DNA of 64,000 nucleotides from Anthoceros angustus (GCA_010909165.1 VJWM01000204.1:186001-250000); one strand, 5' to 3'; positions 44,362 through 56,639 are shown, numbered from the stretch's first letter. Program-made: numbers and translations. Notes: generated from the sequence alone by a model not told the origin.

Positions 44362-46560
44362 CTATCGAGCCCTTGTTATTGCAACCACCCTGATGCCACC
44401 CGCGATGCTGAGTACGATATTCTTGTGATAACGAATCTGCTGCCCAGGAACAAGCTGGAACTTGAAGAAGCGGCACAGCACGGCCATCACTATTTTGGTC
44501 TGCAAGTAGGCTGCGTCCTTGCCCAAGCAGTTACGCGGTCCCGCCTGATGGAAAGCATTGGGTCACGACTGACAGTCAGACCTAGACCTTGAGAAATGCA
44601 GAGCAGCGGAGTTGTGTTGTGCAGAAGGCCAAGCACGTGAAGTGGCCATCACCTGAAAAGCCGTGAACTTGAAAGGCGAGGCTGGCTGAAACACACCGTT
44701 TTTGAGCCATCTTTCGGGCTTGAACTCCAAAGCATCGGGACCCCAGAGACTTGTCAACCGCCCCATTGAGTAGGGCACGTAGCAGATATGGTCTCCTTTG
44801 CTCACCCTAATTCCATTGGGCAGCACATCGTCTGCCAGTGATCCCTTAACGTCCTGCACCAGAGGCACCTAGGGTCAGTGTCGACGGTTTAGGGTAAGCA
44901 GCACTGCTGGTCCGCTCCTTGACCATCTGTTAAGCCTCATAGCTCTCAGTCTACCTGCGGAAGAGAGGGGTGAAGCCGGAGGGTTTCGGTTACAGCAGCA
45001 TGCAAGTACTCGAAACTGGACACAATGCCCTCGTATCCGAGAAGCTGAACAAACTCCTCAACTCGTTTGTTGAGCTCAGTCTCGTCCAAGGACTCCAGGC
45101 TGACGTCCTCACCTGACCAAATAGGCAAAGGCAAATGAGTCTGCAAGCTTGGCCATAAACGAGAAACACGCACTCCTGTCATAAGTGCCTCAAGCTTACC
45201 AGTTCGTTGTTTTCTCTCAAACGCACAGACCTCCTCATAGATTTTGTCACCAACCTCGGGATGGATACACAAACAGTACATAAACCAGGAGAGTGTGGAA
45301 GCCGTAGTGTCACGTCCAGCAAGGATGAAGTTCAAGACTGAGTCGCGGAGGGCCTTATCCGCAGCGTCCTTGCTCAACTTCTCCTCATTCCCTTCCTCAC
45401 TTAGCAACATCAACCTGGAAAGAAGGTCTGCCCTGGTCTGAACAACCACCGACTTGTAAACATCCAAACTTCCAAGACAGGAATGTGAAACCGAAGGCAA
45501 ATGGAGGGGGATAGAATCTCACCGGCTTCGCATCCTGCGTCTGCGCTTCCAGCTCCGCTCTTCGGGTGCGGATAATTTGATAGGTGAAATCATCGAGGTA
45601 CGAGCACAGTCTGGGCAAGGCAGCTTCTGCACCGAGATGGAATCTGCGTTTCAGTTTCCAGAGTGGGTCCGCAAACCGATTGCTGCAAATTCTGCTCGCT
45701 TGTTCAAATGCTCGAGCAAAGGGCACGTCCGGCAAATGAGGCGACAGGCTTCCCAAATCCACCCCAAACGCAACTTTGCAGATGGAGTCCAAAGTCAGGC
45801 GCATGAACAGGTCCTGGACACATGGACGTCCCAACCTGAAGGTTGCACCCTGACTCATCCAAGTACGCAATCCCCTTCAGTGCAGACAACCAGTGAGCAT
45901 GTGGGTCACCTGCATCTCGAGAGATTTATGGTCGAAGCATGCGCGGGTGATCAAGGAGGCAAGAGCCAGCGCATTGCTTTGGTGCACAACTGAGCTGAGA
46001 TCACGGAACACCTTGGATGAAAACTCCAAGCTCCCTGCCTTCCGTTGCTTCTTCCACATCTCCCCATCCGTATTCAAGATTCCATCTCCCAGCAATGGTT
46101 CCATGTTCATGTGAAAGACTTCCCCCTGCCCACATTAGTTGATCACATCAAATGCATCCACTGACTACAACACGACAAAACATGTTGAGCATCTCCCAAC
46201 AGCTGTTGCTTGCAGGTGGTGTGTACCTTGGGGTAGTTGGGGAAGTTGGTCTTGAGAACATGCTCGCAGACGGCGGGATCAGCTGTAAACAGGACGGTCT
46301 GGCCTCCCGCGCATTCGAAAGGTGAGAGCTCCGGTGACAAAGTAGTCTGTAAGCCAGTCGTGCATCCTCTCAAAGTTGTGTAACACCTCAAAGAGTGAGC
46401 CAAATATGGGCCAACACTTGGGACCTGATGGCATCGATCCACCCTGCTGCCGCCTGTGAATGACAACCCACAGGATGGTGGAGAGGAGAAGGAACAGGGC
46501 ACTCAACAGCGCCAACAAGAACCCGGCGTGATCAGTGCTCCCTGCAGTGGCGACTTCCAT
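44362..46560 (-). CDS. Cytochrome P450, CYP704-like (CYP86 clan), copy 1; 2-base frameshift in exon 1
   Basis: Seven exons: 46560-46227, 46125-45910, 45813-45523, 45437-45200, 45112-44955, 44853-44653 and 44544-44362. Motifs: N-terminal membrane anchor, [12 protein letters not shown] hinge, I-helix [11 protein letters not shown]-helix ETLR, FKPERW, and the haem loop split by the last intron (FTAFQ, then [10 protein letters not shown]). CYP704 enzymes hydroxylate long-chain fatty acids, for example for sporopollenin or cutin; the substrate here is unknown. Exon 1 lacks two bases of a CGCGCG run at about 46308-46312 compared with copy 2, so GGQTVLFTADP is out of frame. Everything else is open. 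Either a recent null or a sequence error. Confidence 0.85.
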
Positions 46561-49500
46561 GTCGCAGACCTGCTCGTGGCAGTGGCACAAGTTAGGAAGC
46601 CCTCCCAAGTTGCCGTCACCAAGCAGCTCGAATGTCGGCAAGCTGAAGCTCAATTATCTTATGGCATCTCGCAAGCAAAGTTCGAATCGAACCTGAAGAC
46701 ATCTCGAAGTCCTCAATCCGAATGTATCATAGTTTTCACATCATGGGACTGCATGGGAGCGGCTTAGGAGGTCCCATTTAAGCAGGTGTAGATAACCCAT
46801 GCCCATTGCTCTAAAACAATACCTGGGAAGGATACCATAGGTAGTCAGTCGGAAGCCACACTTCGCTGTTGCACAGGTGCGAAGTGACATGATGCAAGCC
46901 TGGTTAGTCTACATATCTGCCCAGGGATGTACAAGTAACTAACGAGAACGTATTGTTGGAGCCACTCTAAGTCTACACATCGATACCCTTGTTTGTGAAA
47001 CCCTAATGCGGCGAGCTTATCACTTAACCTGGCCGTGCAAGCCCTGATATTTGTAGTGATGCACTCCACTGTCGTGATACACTGGTTTACGATGGTGATG
47101 CGGCAATGCCGCTCAAGCGAAAGCCTGCTTAGACTAACAGGCTTTCGAATGTCACTTAGCACGCCATTTGTGGAGCGTTGCTTAAACCTCGGCACATGTG
47201 CAGGGGTGTCCTTCTCAGAGCTATGTAAAAGGGAGGATGTGGATGTGCAGGGTGTGTGTTCTTCTCATAGCTATGTAGGGAGGATGTGGGGAGGTGTGAT
47301 ACCGCTTTTGAAATCAAGGAGCTGAGTCTCACTGAGAAGGTCTGCACTGGTCTGAACAACCGCCGACTTGTAAACATCCAAACTTCAAAGACAGGAGTGA
47401 GAGCGACGAGGTAATGGTGGGGATAGAGTCTCACCGGTTTCTCATCTTGCGTCAGCCTGTTTCAGTTGCAACAGTTTCCAGATACGCTCTTCGGGTTGGG
47501 ATAACTTGATAGGTGAGATCATAAGTTGTAGATCACCTCAAACAGTGAGCCAAATATGGGCCAACACTTGGGACCTGATGGCATCGATCCATCCTGCTGC
47601 CGCCTGCGCATGACAGCCCACAGGATGGTGGTGTGGAGAACTGGGCACTGAACAGCGCCAACAAGATCCTGATTTGATCAGTGCTCCCTGCAGTGGGGCT
47701 TCCATGTCGCAGACCTGCTCGTGGCACAAGATTTCCTACATGAGACAACGTCTCCCAGTCATCGCCCTCAAGCAGCTCAAATTTTGGCAGGCTGCTCACC
47801 ATGCTCCTAGCTTATCACCATGGCTAAGCCCTGTTGGCGTCACAACTTTGAATCACTCTTTTATTAGTGACATATTTCGATGGCTTCCTATGCACAAAGT
47901 AGTTTTGACCTCCTCTGGTCGGTGCCCTGAGGCCCAGACTCCTTTTCCCAAGCAAATCCAGTCCATTCACTTCTTTTGGAGTTCCTTATCGCCGCTCACC
48001 CCAACCAATTAACCAGGCAGATATCAAGACGTTGAATGCAAGGCCTTGCAGAATCCTGATTGTCACTTCATTCTGTCGGCCACACACATTCCACTTGTTA
48101 TCTGTTGCTAATGCAGGCAAGACGCCGATCAGGGCCAATGCTGAGGTATTCGACTGTATGGGACCCAGGAGGATGAAATGCATAGGTGGACCACAGCCAG
48201 CACAAACATCCACATGTCTTCCCGATCGCATCAGCAGTCAGCCATTCAATTCACATAAAGAAGCATCAATGCAAGCCTTCTCCATGCGGGCCCATGGAGG
48301 CTAGCACATCAGGGTGCTGAAGGTTTTCTGGTCCTTGGAGCTATGGGCTGTCTTGGGCTTACAAGATAGGAATATGGCATCAAGAACGTCTCAATGGGTT
48401 GGCTACATGTATGTAGATAACACATACCCATTGATATATGTAAGAATTACCTCCAAAAGATGGCATAGTCAATCGGACGCCAGAACTTCGCTGTAACCTG
48501 TTCACGGTCAACAGATCTGAAGCATCTTGTGAATCTGCGGGTGTACGTTCCATAATGCAAACCCTGGCTATGTGCCCATGTACAAGGAACTAACGAGGAC
48601 GCCTTGCTGCAAACACTCTGATGCCACCGGCCATGCTGAGTACGATACTCTTGTGATAACGGATTTTCTGCCCAGGAACAAGCTGGAACTTGAAGAAGCG
48701 GCACAGAACGGCCATCACTATTTTGATCTGCAAGTAGGCTGCGTCCTTGCCCACGCAGTTACGCGGTCCCGCCTGATGAAATGCATTGTGCCACGACTGA
48801 CGGTCAGAGCTATACCTTCTGAAGTGTAGAGCAGATAGAGCAGAAGGCAAGCACATGAAGGGGCCCATCACCTGAAAAGCCGTGAACTTGAAAGGCGAGG
48901 CTGGCTGAAACACACCATCTTTGAACCATCTTTCGGGCTTGAACTCCAAAGCATCGGGGCCCCAGAGACTTGTCAACCGCCCCATTGAGTAGGGCACGTA
49001 AGAGATGAAGTCTCCTTTGCGCACCCTCATTCCATTGGGAAGCACATCGTCTGCCAGGGATCCTTCGGGTCCTGCACCAGAGATCCGTGTTGACGGTTTA
49101 GGGCAAGGAGGACAGCTGGTCTGCTCCATGATCATCTGTGAACCTTCAACGCTATCAGTCTACCATAGGAACAGAGGGTGAAGCCGGAGGGTTTCAGTCA
49201 CAGCAGCATGCAAGTACTGAAACTGGACACAACGCTCTCGTATCCCAGAAGCTGGACAAACTCCTCGATTCGTTTGTTGAGCTCAGTCTCATCCAAGGAC
49301 TCCAGGCTCAAGTCTTCACCTGCTGTTCATGACCGAATAGGCAAAACCAAATGAGTCTGCAAGCTTACACAAACAAAAACACGCACTCGTGTCATAGGTT
49401 ACCAGTTTGTTGTTGGTTTCTCTCAAACGCACAGACCTCCTCATAGACTTTGTCACCAACCTCGGGATGGATACACAAACAGTACATAAACCAGGAGAGT

Positions 49501-50040
49501 GTGGAAGCCGTAGTGTCACGTCCAGCAAGGATGAAGTTCAAGACTGAGTCGCGGAGGGCCTTATCCGCAGCGTCCTCCCTCCGCTTCCCGTCATTGAATT
49601 CCTCACTTAGCAGCATCAACCTGGAGAGAAGGTCTGCCCTAGTCTGAACAACCACCGACTCGTAAACACAAACTTCAAAGACAGGAATGTGAAAGCGATG
49701 AGGTAATGGTGGGGCATAGAGTCTCACCGGTTTCTCATCTTGCGTCAGGATCGAGTTTGCAACAGCTTCCAGTTCCGTTCTTCGGGTACGGATAACTTGA
49801 TAGGTGAAATCATCCAGGTAAGCGCAGCTTCTGGGCAAGGTTGCTTCTGAACCCAGATGGAATCTGCGTTTCAGTTTCCAGAATGGGTCAACGAACCGAT
49901 CGCTGCAATATCTGCTCGCTTGTTCAAATGCTCGAGCAAAGGGCACATCCGGCAAATGAGGTGACAAGCTTCCACATCCACCCCAAACGCAACTTTACAT
50001 ATGGAATCCAGGGTCAGGCGGAAGAACAGGTCCTGGACAC
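45805..50040. repeat. Unit 1 of a 4.2-kb tandem duplication
   Basis: Runs from the exon 3 start of P450 copy 1 to the exon 3 start of copy 2. It is repeated at 50024-54281. The units match along their length, with differences that are nearly all one- to three-base indels. Confidence 0.92.
46780..47790 (-). pseudogene. Gutted P450 copy between copies 1 and 2
   Basis: 46780-47000 resembles the 3' flank of a P450 copy (AGTCGGAAGCCACACTTCGC). About 47333-47500 matches an exon 4 start, intron 3 and exon 3 end. 47530-47713 matches exon 1 from the start codon (MEAPTAGSTDQI on the minus strand) to GPKCWP-equivalent sequence. The middle and 3' exons are missing and the frame is broken. Confidence 0.8.
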
Positions 50041-50780
50041 ATGGACGTCCCAACCTGAAGGTTGCACCCTGACTCATCCAAGTACGCAATCCCTTCAGTG
50101 CAGACAACCAGTGAGCATGTGGGTCACCTGCATCTCGAGAGATTTATGGTCGAAGCATGCGCGGGTGATCAAGGAGGCAAGAGCCAGCGCATTGCTTTGG
50201 TGCACAACTGAGCTGAGATCACGGAACACCTTGGATGAAAACTCCAAGCTCCCTGCCTTCCGTTGCTTCTTCCACATCTCCCCATCCGTATTCAAGATTC
50301 CATCTCCCAGCAATGGTTCCATGTTCATGTGAAAGACTTCCCCCTGCCCACATTAGTTGATCACATCAAATGCATCCACTGACTACAACACGACAAAACA
50401 TGTTGAGCATCTCCCAACAGCTGTTGCTTGCAGGTGGTGTGTACCTTGGGGTAGTTGGGGAAGTTGGTCTTGAGAACATGCTCGCAGACGGCGGGATCAG
50501 CTGTAAACAGGACGGTCTGGCCTCCCGCGCGCATTCGAAAGGTGAGAGCTCCGGTGACAAAGTAGTCTGTAAGCCAGTCGTGCATCCTCTCAAAGTTGTG
50601 TAACACCTCAAAGAGTGAGCCAAATATGGGCCAACACTTGGGACCTGATGGCATCGATCCACCCTGCTGCCGCCTGTGAATGACAACCCACAGGATGGTG
50701 GAGAGGAGAAGGAACAGGGCACTCAACAGCGCCAACAAGAACCCGGCGTGATCAGTGCTCCCTGCAGTGGCGACTTCCAT
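48590..50780 (-). pseudogene. Cytochrome P450, CYP704-like, copy 2: chimera of copy 1 (5') and copy 3 (3'); several frameshifts
   Basis: Exon 1 50780-50445 and exon 2 50343-50128 match copy 1. From exon 3 (start 50032) to the stop at 48590 it matches copy 3. The switch lies in 50024-50041. Exon 1 here is in frame, unlike copy 1. Against copy 3 it lacks single bases at about 49971 (exon 3), 49218 and 49177 (exon 5) and 49062 (exon 6), each of which breaks the frame; three are in homopolymer runs. Haem-loop and ExxR codons are otherwise present. It may be a real pseudogene, or a functional recombinant gene with residual sequencing errors. Confidence 0.75.
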
Positions 50781-53700
50781 GTCGCAGACCTGCTCGTGGC
50801 AGTGGCACAAGTTAGGAAGCCCTCCCAAGTTGCCGTCACCAAGCAGCTCGAATGTCGGCAAGCTGAAGCTCAATTATCTTATGGCATCTCGCAAGCAAAG
50901 TTCGAATCGAACCTGAAGACATCTCGGAAGTCCTCAATCCGAATGTATCATAGTTTTCACATCATGGGACTGCATGGGAGCGGCTTAGGAGGTCCCATTT
51001 AAGCAGGTGTAGATAACCCATGCCCATTGCTCTAAAACAATACCTGGGAAGGATACCATAGGTAGTCAGTCGGAAGCCACACTTCGCTGTTGCACAGGTG
51101 CGAAGTGACATGATGCAAAGCCTGGTTAGTCTACATATCTGCCCAGGGATGTACAAGTAACTAACGAGAACGTATTGTTGGAGCCACTCTAAGTCTACAC
51201 ATCGATACCCTTGTTTGTGAAACCCTAATGCGGCGAGCTTATCACTTAACCTGGCCGTGCAAGCCCTGATATTTGTAGTGATGCACTCCACTGTCGTGAT
51301 ACACTGGTTTACGATGGTGATGCGGCAATGCCGCTCAAGCGAAAGCCTGCTTAGACTAACAGGCTTTCGAATGTCACTTAGCACGCCATTTGTGGAGCGT
51401 TGCTTAAACCTCGGGCACATGTGCAGGGGGTGTGTCCTTCTCAGAGCTATGTAAAAGGGAGGATGTGGATGTGCAGGGTGTGTGTTCTTCTCATAGCTAT
51501 GTAGGGAGGATGTGGGGAGAGGTGTGATACCGCTTTTGAAATCAAGGAGCTGAGTCTCACTGAGAAGGTCTGCACTGGTCTGAACAACCGCCGACTTGTA
51601 AACATCCAAACTTCAAAGACAGGAGTGAGAGCGACGAGGTAATGGTGGGGGATAGAGTCTCACCGGTTTCTCATCTTGCGTCAGCCTGTTTCAGTTTGCA
51701 ACAGTTTCCAGATACGCTCTTCGGGTTGGGATAACTTGATAGGTGAGATCATAAGTTGTAGATCACCTCAAACAGTGAGCCAAATATGGGCCAACACTTG
51801 GGACCTGATGGCATCGATCCATCCTGCTGCCGCCTGCGCATGACAGCCCACAGGATGGTGGTGTGGAGAACTGGGCACTGAACAGCGCCAACAAGATCCT
51901 GATTTGATCAGTGCTCCCTGCAGTGGGGGCTTCCATGTCGCAGACCTGCTCGTGGCACAAGATTTCCTACATGAGACAACGTCTCCCAGTCATCGCCCTC
52001 AAGCAGCTCAAATTTTGGCAGGCTGCTCACCATGCTCCTAGCTTATCACCATGGCTAAGCCCTGTTGGCGTCACAACTTTGAATCACTCTTTTATTAGTG
52101 ACATATTTCGATGGCTTCCTATGCACAAAGTAGTTTTGACCTCCTCTGGTCGGTGCCCCGAGGGCCCAGACTCCTTTTCCCAAGCAAATCCAGTCCATTC
52201 ACTTCTTTTGGAGTTCCTTATCGCCGCTCACCCCAACCAATTAACCAGGCAGATATCAAGACGTTGAATGCAAGGCCTTGCAGAATCCTGATTGTCACTT
52301 CATTCTGTCGGCCACACACATTCCACTTGTTATCTGTTGCTAATGCAGGCAAGACGCCGATCAGGGCCAATGCTGAGGTATTCGACTGTATGGGACCCAG
52401 GAGGATGAAATGCATAGGTGGACCACAGCCAGCACAAACATCCACATGTCTTCCCGATCGCATCAGCAGTCAGCCATTCAATTCACATAAAGAAGCATCA
52501 ATGCAAGCCTTCTCCATGCGGGCCCATGGAGGCTAGCACATCAGGGTGCTGAAGGTTTTCTGGTCCTTGGAGCTGCTATGGGCTGTCTTGGGCTTACAAG
52601 ATAGGAATATGGCATCAAGAACGTCTCAATGGGTTGGCTACATGTATGTAGATAACACATACCCATTGATATATGTAAGAATTACCTCCAAAAGATGGCA
52701 TAGTCAATCGGACGCCAGAACTTCGCTGTAACCTGTTCACGGTCAACAGATCTGAAGCATCTTGTGAATCTGCGGGTGTACGTTCCATAATGCAAACCCT
52801 GGCTATGTGCCCATGTACAAGGAACTAACGAGGACGCCTTGCTGCAAACACTCTGATGCCACCGGCCATGCTGAGTACGATACTCTTGTGATAACGGATT
52901 TTCTGCCCAGGAACAAGCTGGAACTTGAAGAAGCGGCACAGAACGGCCATCACTATTTTGATCTGCAAGTAGGCTGCGTCCTTGCCCACGCAGTTACGCG
53001 GTCCCGCCTGATGAAATGCATTGTGCCACGACTGACGGTCAGAGCTATACCTTCTGAAGTGTAGAGCAGATAGAGCAGAAGGCAAGCACATGAAGGGCCC
53101 ATCACCTGAAAAGCCGTGAACTTGAAAGGCGAGGCTGGCTGAAACACACCATCTTTGAACCATCTTTCGGGCTTGAACTCCAAAGCATCGGGGCCCCAGA
53201 GACTTGTCAACCGCCCCATTGAGTAGGGCACGTAAGAGATGAAGTCTCCTTTGCGCACCCTCATTCCATTGGGAAGCACATCGTCTGCCAGGGATCCCTT
53301 CGGGTCCTGCACCAGAGATCCGTGTTGACGGTTTAGGGCAAGGAGGACAGCTGGTCTGCTCCATGATCATCTGTGAACCTTCAACGCTATCAGTCTACCA
53401 TAGGAACAGAGGGGTGAAGCCGGAGGGTTTCAGTCACAGCAGCATGCAAGTACTCGAAACTGGACACAACGCTCTCGTATCCCAGAAGCTGGACAAACTC
53501 CTCGATTCGTTTGTTGAGCTCAGTCTCATCCAAGGACTCCAGGCTCAAGTCTTCACCTGCTGTTCATGACCGAATAGGCAAAACCAAATGAGTCTGCAAG
53601 CTTGGCCACAAACAAAAAACACGCACTCGTGTCATAGGTTACCAGTTTGTTGTTGGTTTCTCTCAAACGCACAGACCTCCTCATAGACTTTGTCACCAAC

Positions 53701-54281
53701 CTCGGGATGGATACACAAACAGTACATAAACCAGGAGAGTGTGGAAGCCGTAGTGTCACGTCCAGCAAGGATGAAGTTCAAGACTGAGTCGCGGAGGGCC
53801 TTATCCGCAGCGTCCTCCCTCCGCTTCCCGTCATTGAATTCCTCACTTAGCAGCATCAACCTGGAGAGAAGGTCTGCCCTAGTCTGAACAACCACCGACT
53901 CGTAAACACAAACTTCAAAGACAGGAATGTGAAAGCGATGAGGTAATGGTGGGGCATAGAGTCTCACCGGTTTCTCATCTTGCGTCAGGATCGAGTTTGC
54001 AACAGCTTCCAGTTCCGTTCTTCGGGTACGGATAACTTGATAGGTGAAATCATCCAGGTAAGCGCAGCTTCTGGGCAAGGTTGCTTCTGAACCCAGATGG
54101 AATCTGCGTTTCAGTTTCCAGAATGGGTCAACGAACCGATCGCTGCAATATCTGCTCGCTTGTTCAAATGCTCGAGCAAAGGGCACATCCGGCAAATGAG
54201 GTGACAAGCTTCCCACATCCACCCCAAACGCAACTTTACATATGGAATCCAGGGTCAGGCGGAAGAACAGGTCCTGGACAC
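50024..54281. repeat. Unit 2 of the 4.2-kb tandem duplication
   Basis: Second copy of 45805-50040, ending at the exon 3 start of P450 copy 3. Slightly longer than unit 1 because of extra bases in short runs. Confidence 0.92.
51000..52020 (-). pseudogene. Gutted P450 copy between copies 2 and 3
   Basis: Second occurrence, through the tandem duplication, of the 46780-47790 remnant. The exon 1 remnant ends near 51937 and the exon 3/4 remnant lies at about 51560-51730. Confidence 0.8.
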
Positions 54282-55021
54282 AAAGGAAGTCACAACTTGA
54301 ACGTTGAAACCCGATTCATCCGAATAGCAAAATCCTTGCAGACAATCGGTGAGCATGTGGGTCACCTGCATCTCGAGAGATTTGTTGTCGAAGCAAGCGC
54401 GGGTGACCAAAGAGGCAAGAGCGAGCGCATTGCTTCGGTGCACAACTGAGCTGAAATCACGAAGGATCTTGGATGAAAACTCGAAGCTGGCTGTCTTCCG
54501 TTGCTTCTTCCACATCTCCCCATCCGTATTGAAGATGCCATCTCCCAGCAAAGGTTCCATGATCGCGTGGAAGGCTTCCCCCTGACACCATGAGGTGATC
54601 AGATCAAATATTTCCTTTGAGTGCAACAGATCGCTCGTCCATGTTGAGTAGTCCCTCACAGCTGTTGCTGGCAGGTGGTGTGTACCTTGGGGTAGTTGGG
54701 GAAGTTGGTCTTGAGAATATGCTCACAGACGGCGGGATCAGCTGTAAATATGTAGTTCTGGCCTCCCACGCGAGCTGAAAAGGTGAGAGCTCCGCCGACA
54801 AAGTAGTCTGTAATCCAGTCATACATCCTCTCAAAGTTGTATGACACCTCAAACATTGAGCCAAAAATGGGCCAACATTTGGGACCTGGTGGCTTCCGGC
54901 CATCCTGCTGCCGCCTTTGTATGACAACCCACAGGATGGTGCAGAGGAGAAGGAACAGGGAACTCAACAGCGCCAACAAAAACCCAACTTGATGAGTGCT
55001 CCCTGCAGTGGCGACTTCCAT
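52825..55021 (-). CDS. Cytochrome P450, CYP704-like, copy 3 (intact)
   Basis: Seven exons with canonical sites in phase: 55021-54686, 54581-54366, 54273-53968, 53883-53643, 53556-53399, 53306-53106 and 53007-52825, encoding 546 residues. The start is the ATG of MEVATAGSTHQVG; an upstream open stretch has no ATG. Membrane anchor about residues 11-31, [13 protein letters not shown] hinge, [31 protein letters not shown]-helix [11 protein letters not shown]-helix ETLR, FKPERW, haem loop AGPRNCVGKD with its Cys ligand. Predicted ER-bound monooxygenase, probably acting on fatty acids by family analogy. Its 3' two-thirds are shared with copy 2. Its 5' third is closer to copy 4. Confidence 0.9.
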
Positions 55022-55295
55022 GTCGCAGACCTTCTTGTGGCACAAGATTCGTCTGCCTACCTGGGGCAACGTGTCCCAGTCGTCGCCCCCAGCAGCTCAA
55101 ATCTCGGTAGGCTGCAGCTCAATTTTCCTTCGGACGCACTTAAACTATCCCTTGGCTGATATCGCTGTCCTCTTTGTTCAGTGCTCCGAGGACCCAGACT
55201 CCTTTTCAAGAGCAAATCGTGTCCATTCACTTCTTTCCTTGTCGCAGACCATCACCTCAACCACGTAACCAGACAGGTATCAACACGTTGAATTC

Positions 55296-55757
55296 AAGGC
55301 CTTCCAATATCCTCGTTATCACCTCTTACAGGCAGACAGACACAAAGACATTTCATTGTTCTCTGTTGGTAATGCAAGGAAAAGGTGGATCGGGCTTGGT
55401 GCCTAGGTATCCGACCGTACGGCAAGCAGGAGGATGCAATGTATGGGTGGACGAATATATCACAGCCAGTCAGTAACATCTACTAGTCTTTCAGCTCGCA
55501 TCTTTCGCTCTAGATATACACTCCAGCTGAGGTGGAAAAGTCTTTTCTTGTTCGAATAGCAAGGGCTAATCCCGCCTTTCACAGAGTAACCTGCTTGAAT
55601 CTCCTGCTTCGGGCGAGGATATCAAGTGCCCTAGGAAAGTGGCGATGACAGCCAGGCCCACATCCTACCTAAGCTTTTGAAACGTCTCTTATCCAAGAAG
55701 GAAGGGCACATCCTTCTGAGATTAGCGGTTGTCAGACGTGAAACCACCACTTCTTTT
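55296..55757. other. P450 3'-flank module, left part, truncated by insertion
   Basis: Parallels 43360-44010 (for example AGCCAGGCCCACATCC, AAGCTTTTGAAACG). Similarity stops at CCACCACTTCTTTTTT, where unrelated GC-rich sequence begins. The rest of the module resumes near 60546 in front of P450 copy 4. Confidence 0.7.
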
Positions 55758-55995
55758 TTCGCGCCCGTGGGTGGGCGCGCGCGAACCGGCGCGCGGGGCG
55801 CTCTCCTTCGCGCCCGGTCGCCCACCGGCGTGGGGTGGGGAATCGCTGCCCCCGGCCGATCGGAAACCCGCTACCGGCGTCGAACCGGAGCTGGGCCACT
55901 TAAGGGGCGCACTCGGTCACCAACCGGCGCGGGGGGTGTGGGGGGAGGGCGAATCGGTGCCCCCCGCCGGTCGCGACCCGGTGGCCGGCGGTAAC
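55758..55995. repeat. Very GC-rich imperfect direct repeat
   Basis: Two related ~75-90-bp blocks (about 55815-55880 and 55905-55992) with ACCGGCG, GGGGAATCG or GGCGAATCG and CCCCCGGCC or CCCCGCCGG. Composition is sharply different from both flanks. Confidence 0.6.
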
Positions 55996-56115
55996 TACAT
56001 GCCCCCCCTCTTGGGCCTGATTTCTACCCTGCTTCCGAGCATCTATCATAGATTTCCACACCAGCTCTTGTCCGCGGCTTGGCTATGCGAATCTCGGCTG
56101 CGCATTCTGCCATCC

Positions 56116-56388
56116 TCAAACAGGAAACTCCAAATTTCCCAGTCGATTCTGTGAGCATGTGTGAACACACACAGATAAGCTGACCGGGGAATTAGGACTT
56201 AGACAGTCATGCCCGTTCATGATCAGTCGTGTCTCTTCGAGACTTGATCTCTCATATGCTCTCCAAGCATTACCCTGTACGGTTCGTGATACAATCAACA
56301 CAGAGAATACAATTTCCAGCGGTGGCAAGGCCAGCAGCACTCTCCCCACAAGCTCCTCTGGCAGCTTGCTCCACACTGTTTCGTCCAT
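56116..56388 (-). pseudogene. F-box protein 5' fragment
   Basis: From the ATG at 56388 the minus strand reads MDETVWSKLPEELVGRVLLA and continues with an Ile/Val/Arg-rich stretch, matching the first two-thirds of an F-box motif (WSxLPEEL..RVL..LP). The frame then drifts into non-F-box sequence and stops, with no downstream kelch or LRR domain. It lies between P450 copy 3 and the Copia element, probably carried in or left behind by rearrangement. Confidence 0.5.
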
Positions 56389-56536
56389 ATCTCTCCATTC
56401 TCAGTTTAACACAGATTCGACCAGCTTTATTTCTAATCAAGTCGGTCGGCTCTCTTCACTATGGAACTCCCTTGCGCAAATAAACATCGATCTTGTGGAC
56501 GTCTTCATGCAACTTCAATAGTTTGAACCACCTTCG

Positions 56537-56635
56537 GATTTTGCTAGTGCTTTGGACTCACATAACAAGATCCGTAGCAAGACAGGGATTCTGCTAGTGC
56601 TTTGGACTCACATAACAAGATCCGTAGCAAGACAG
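56537..56635. repeat. Two tandem ~50-bp units at the 5' edge of the Copia coding region
   Basis: TGCTAGTGCTTTGGACTCAC to GTAGCAAGACAG occurs twice in succession. Confidence 0.85.
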
Positions 56636-56639
56636 TTTC

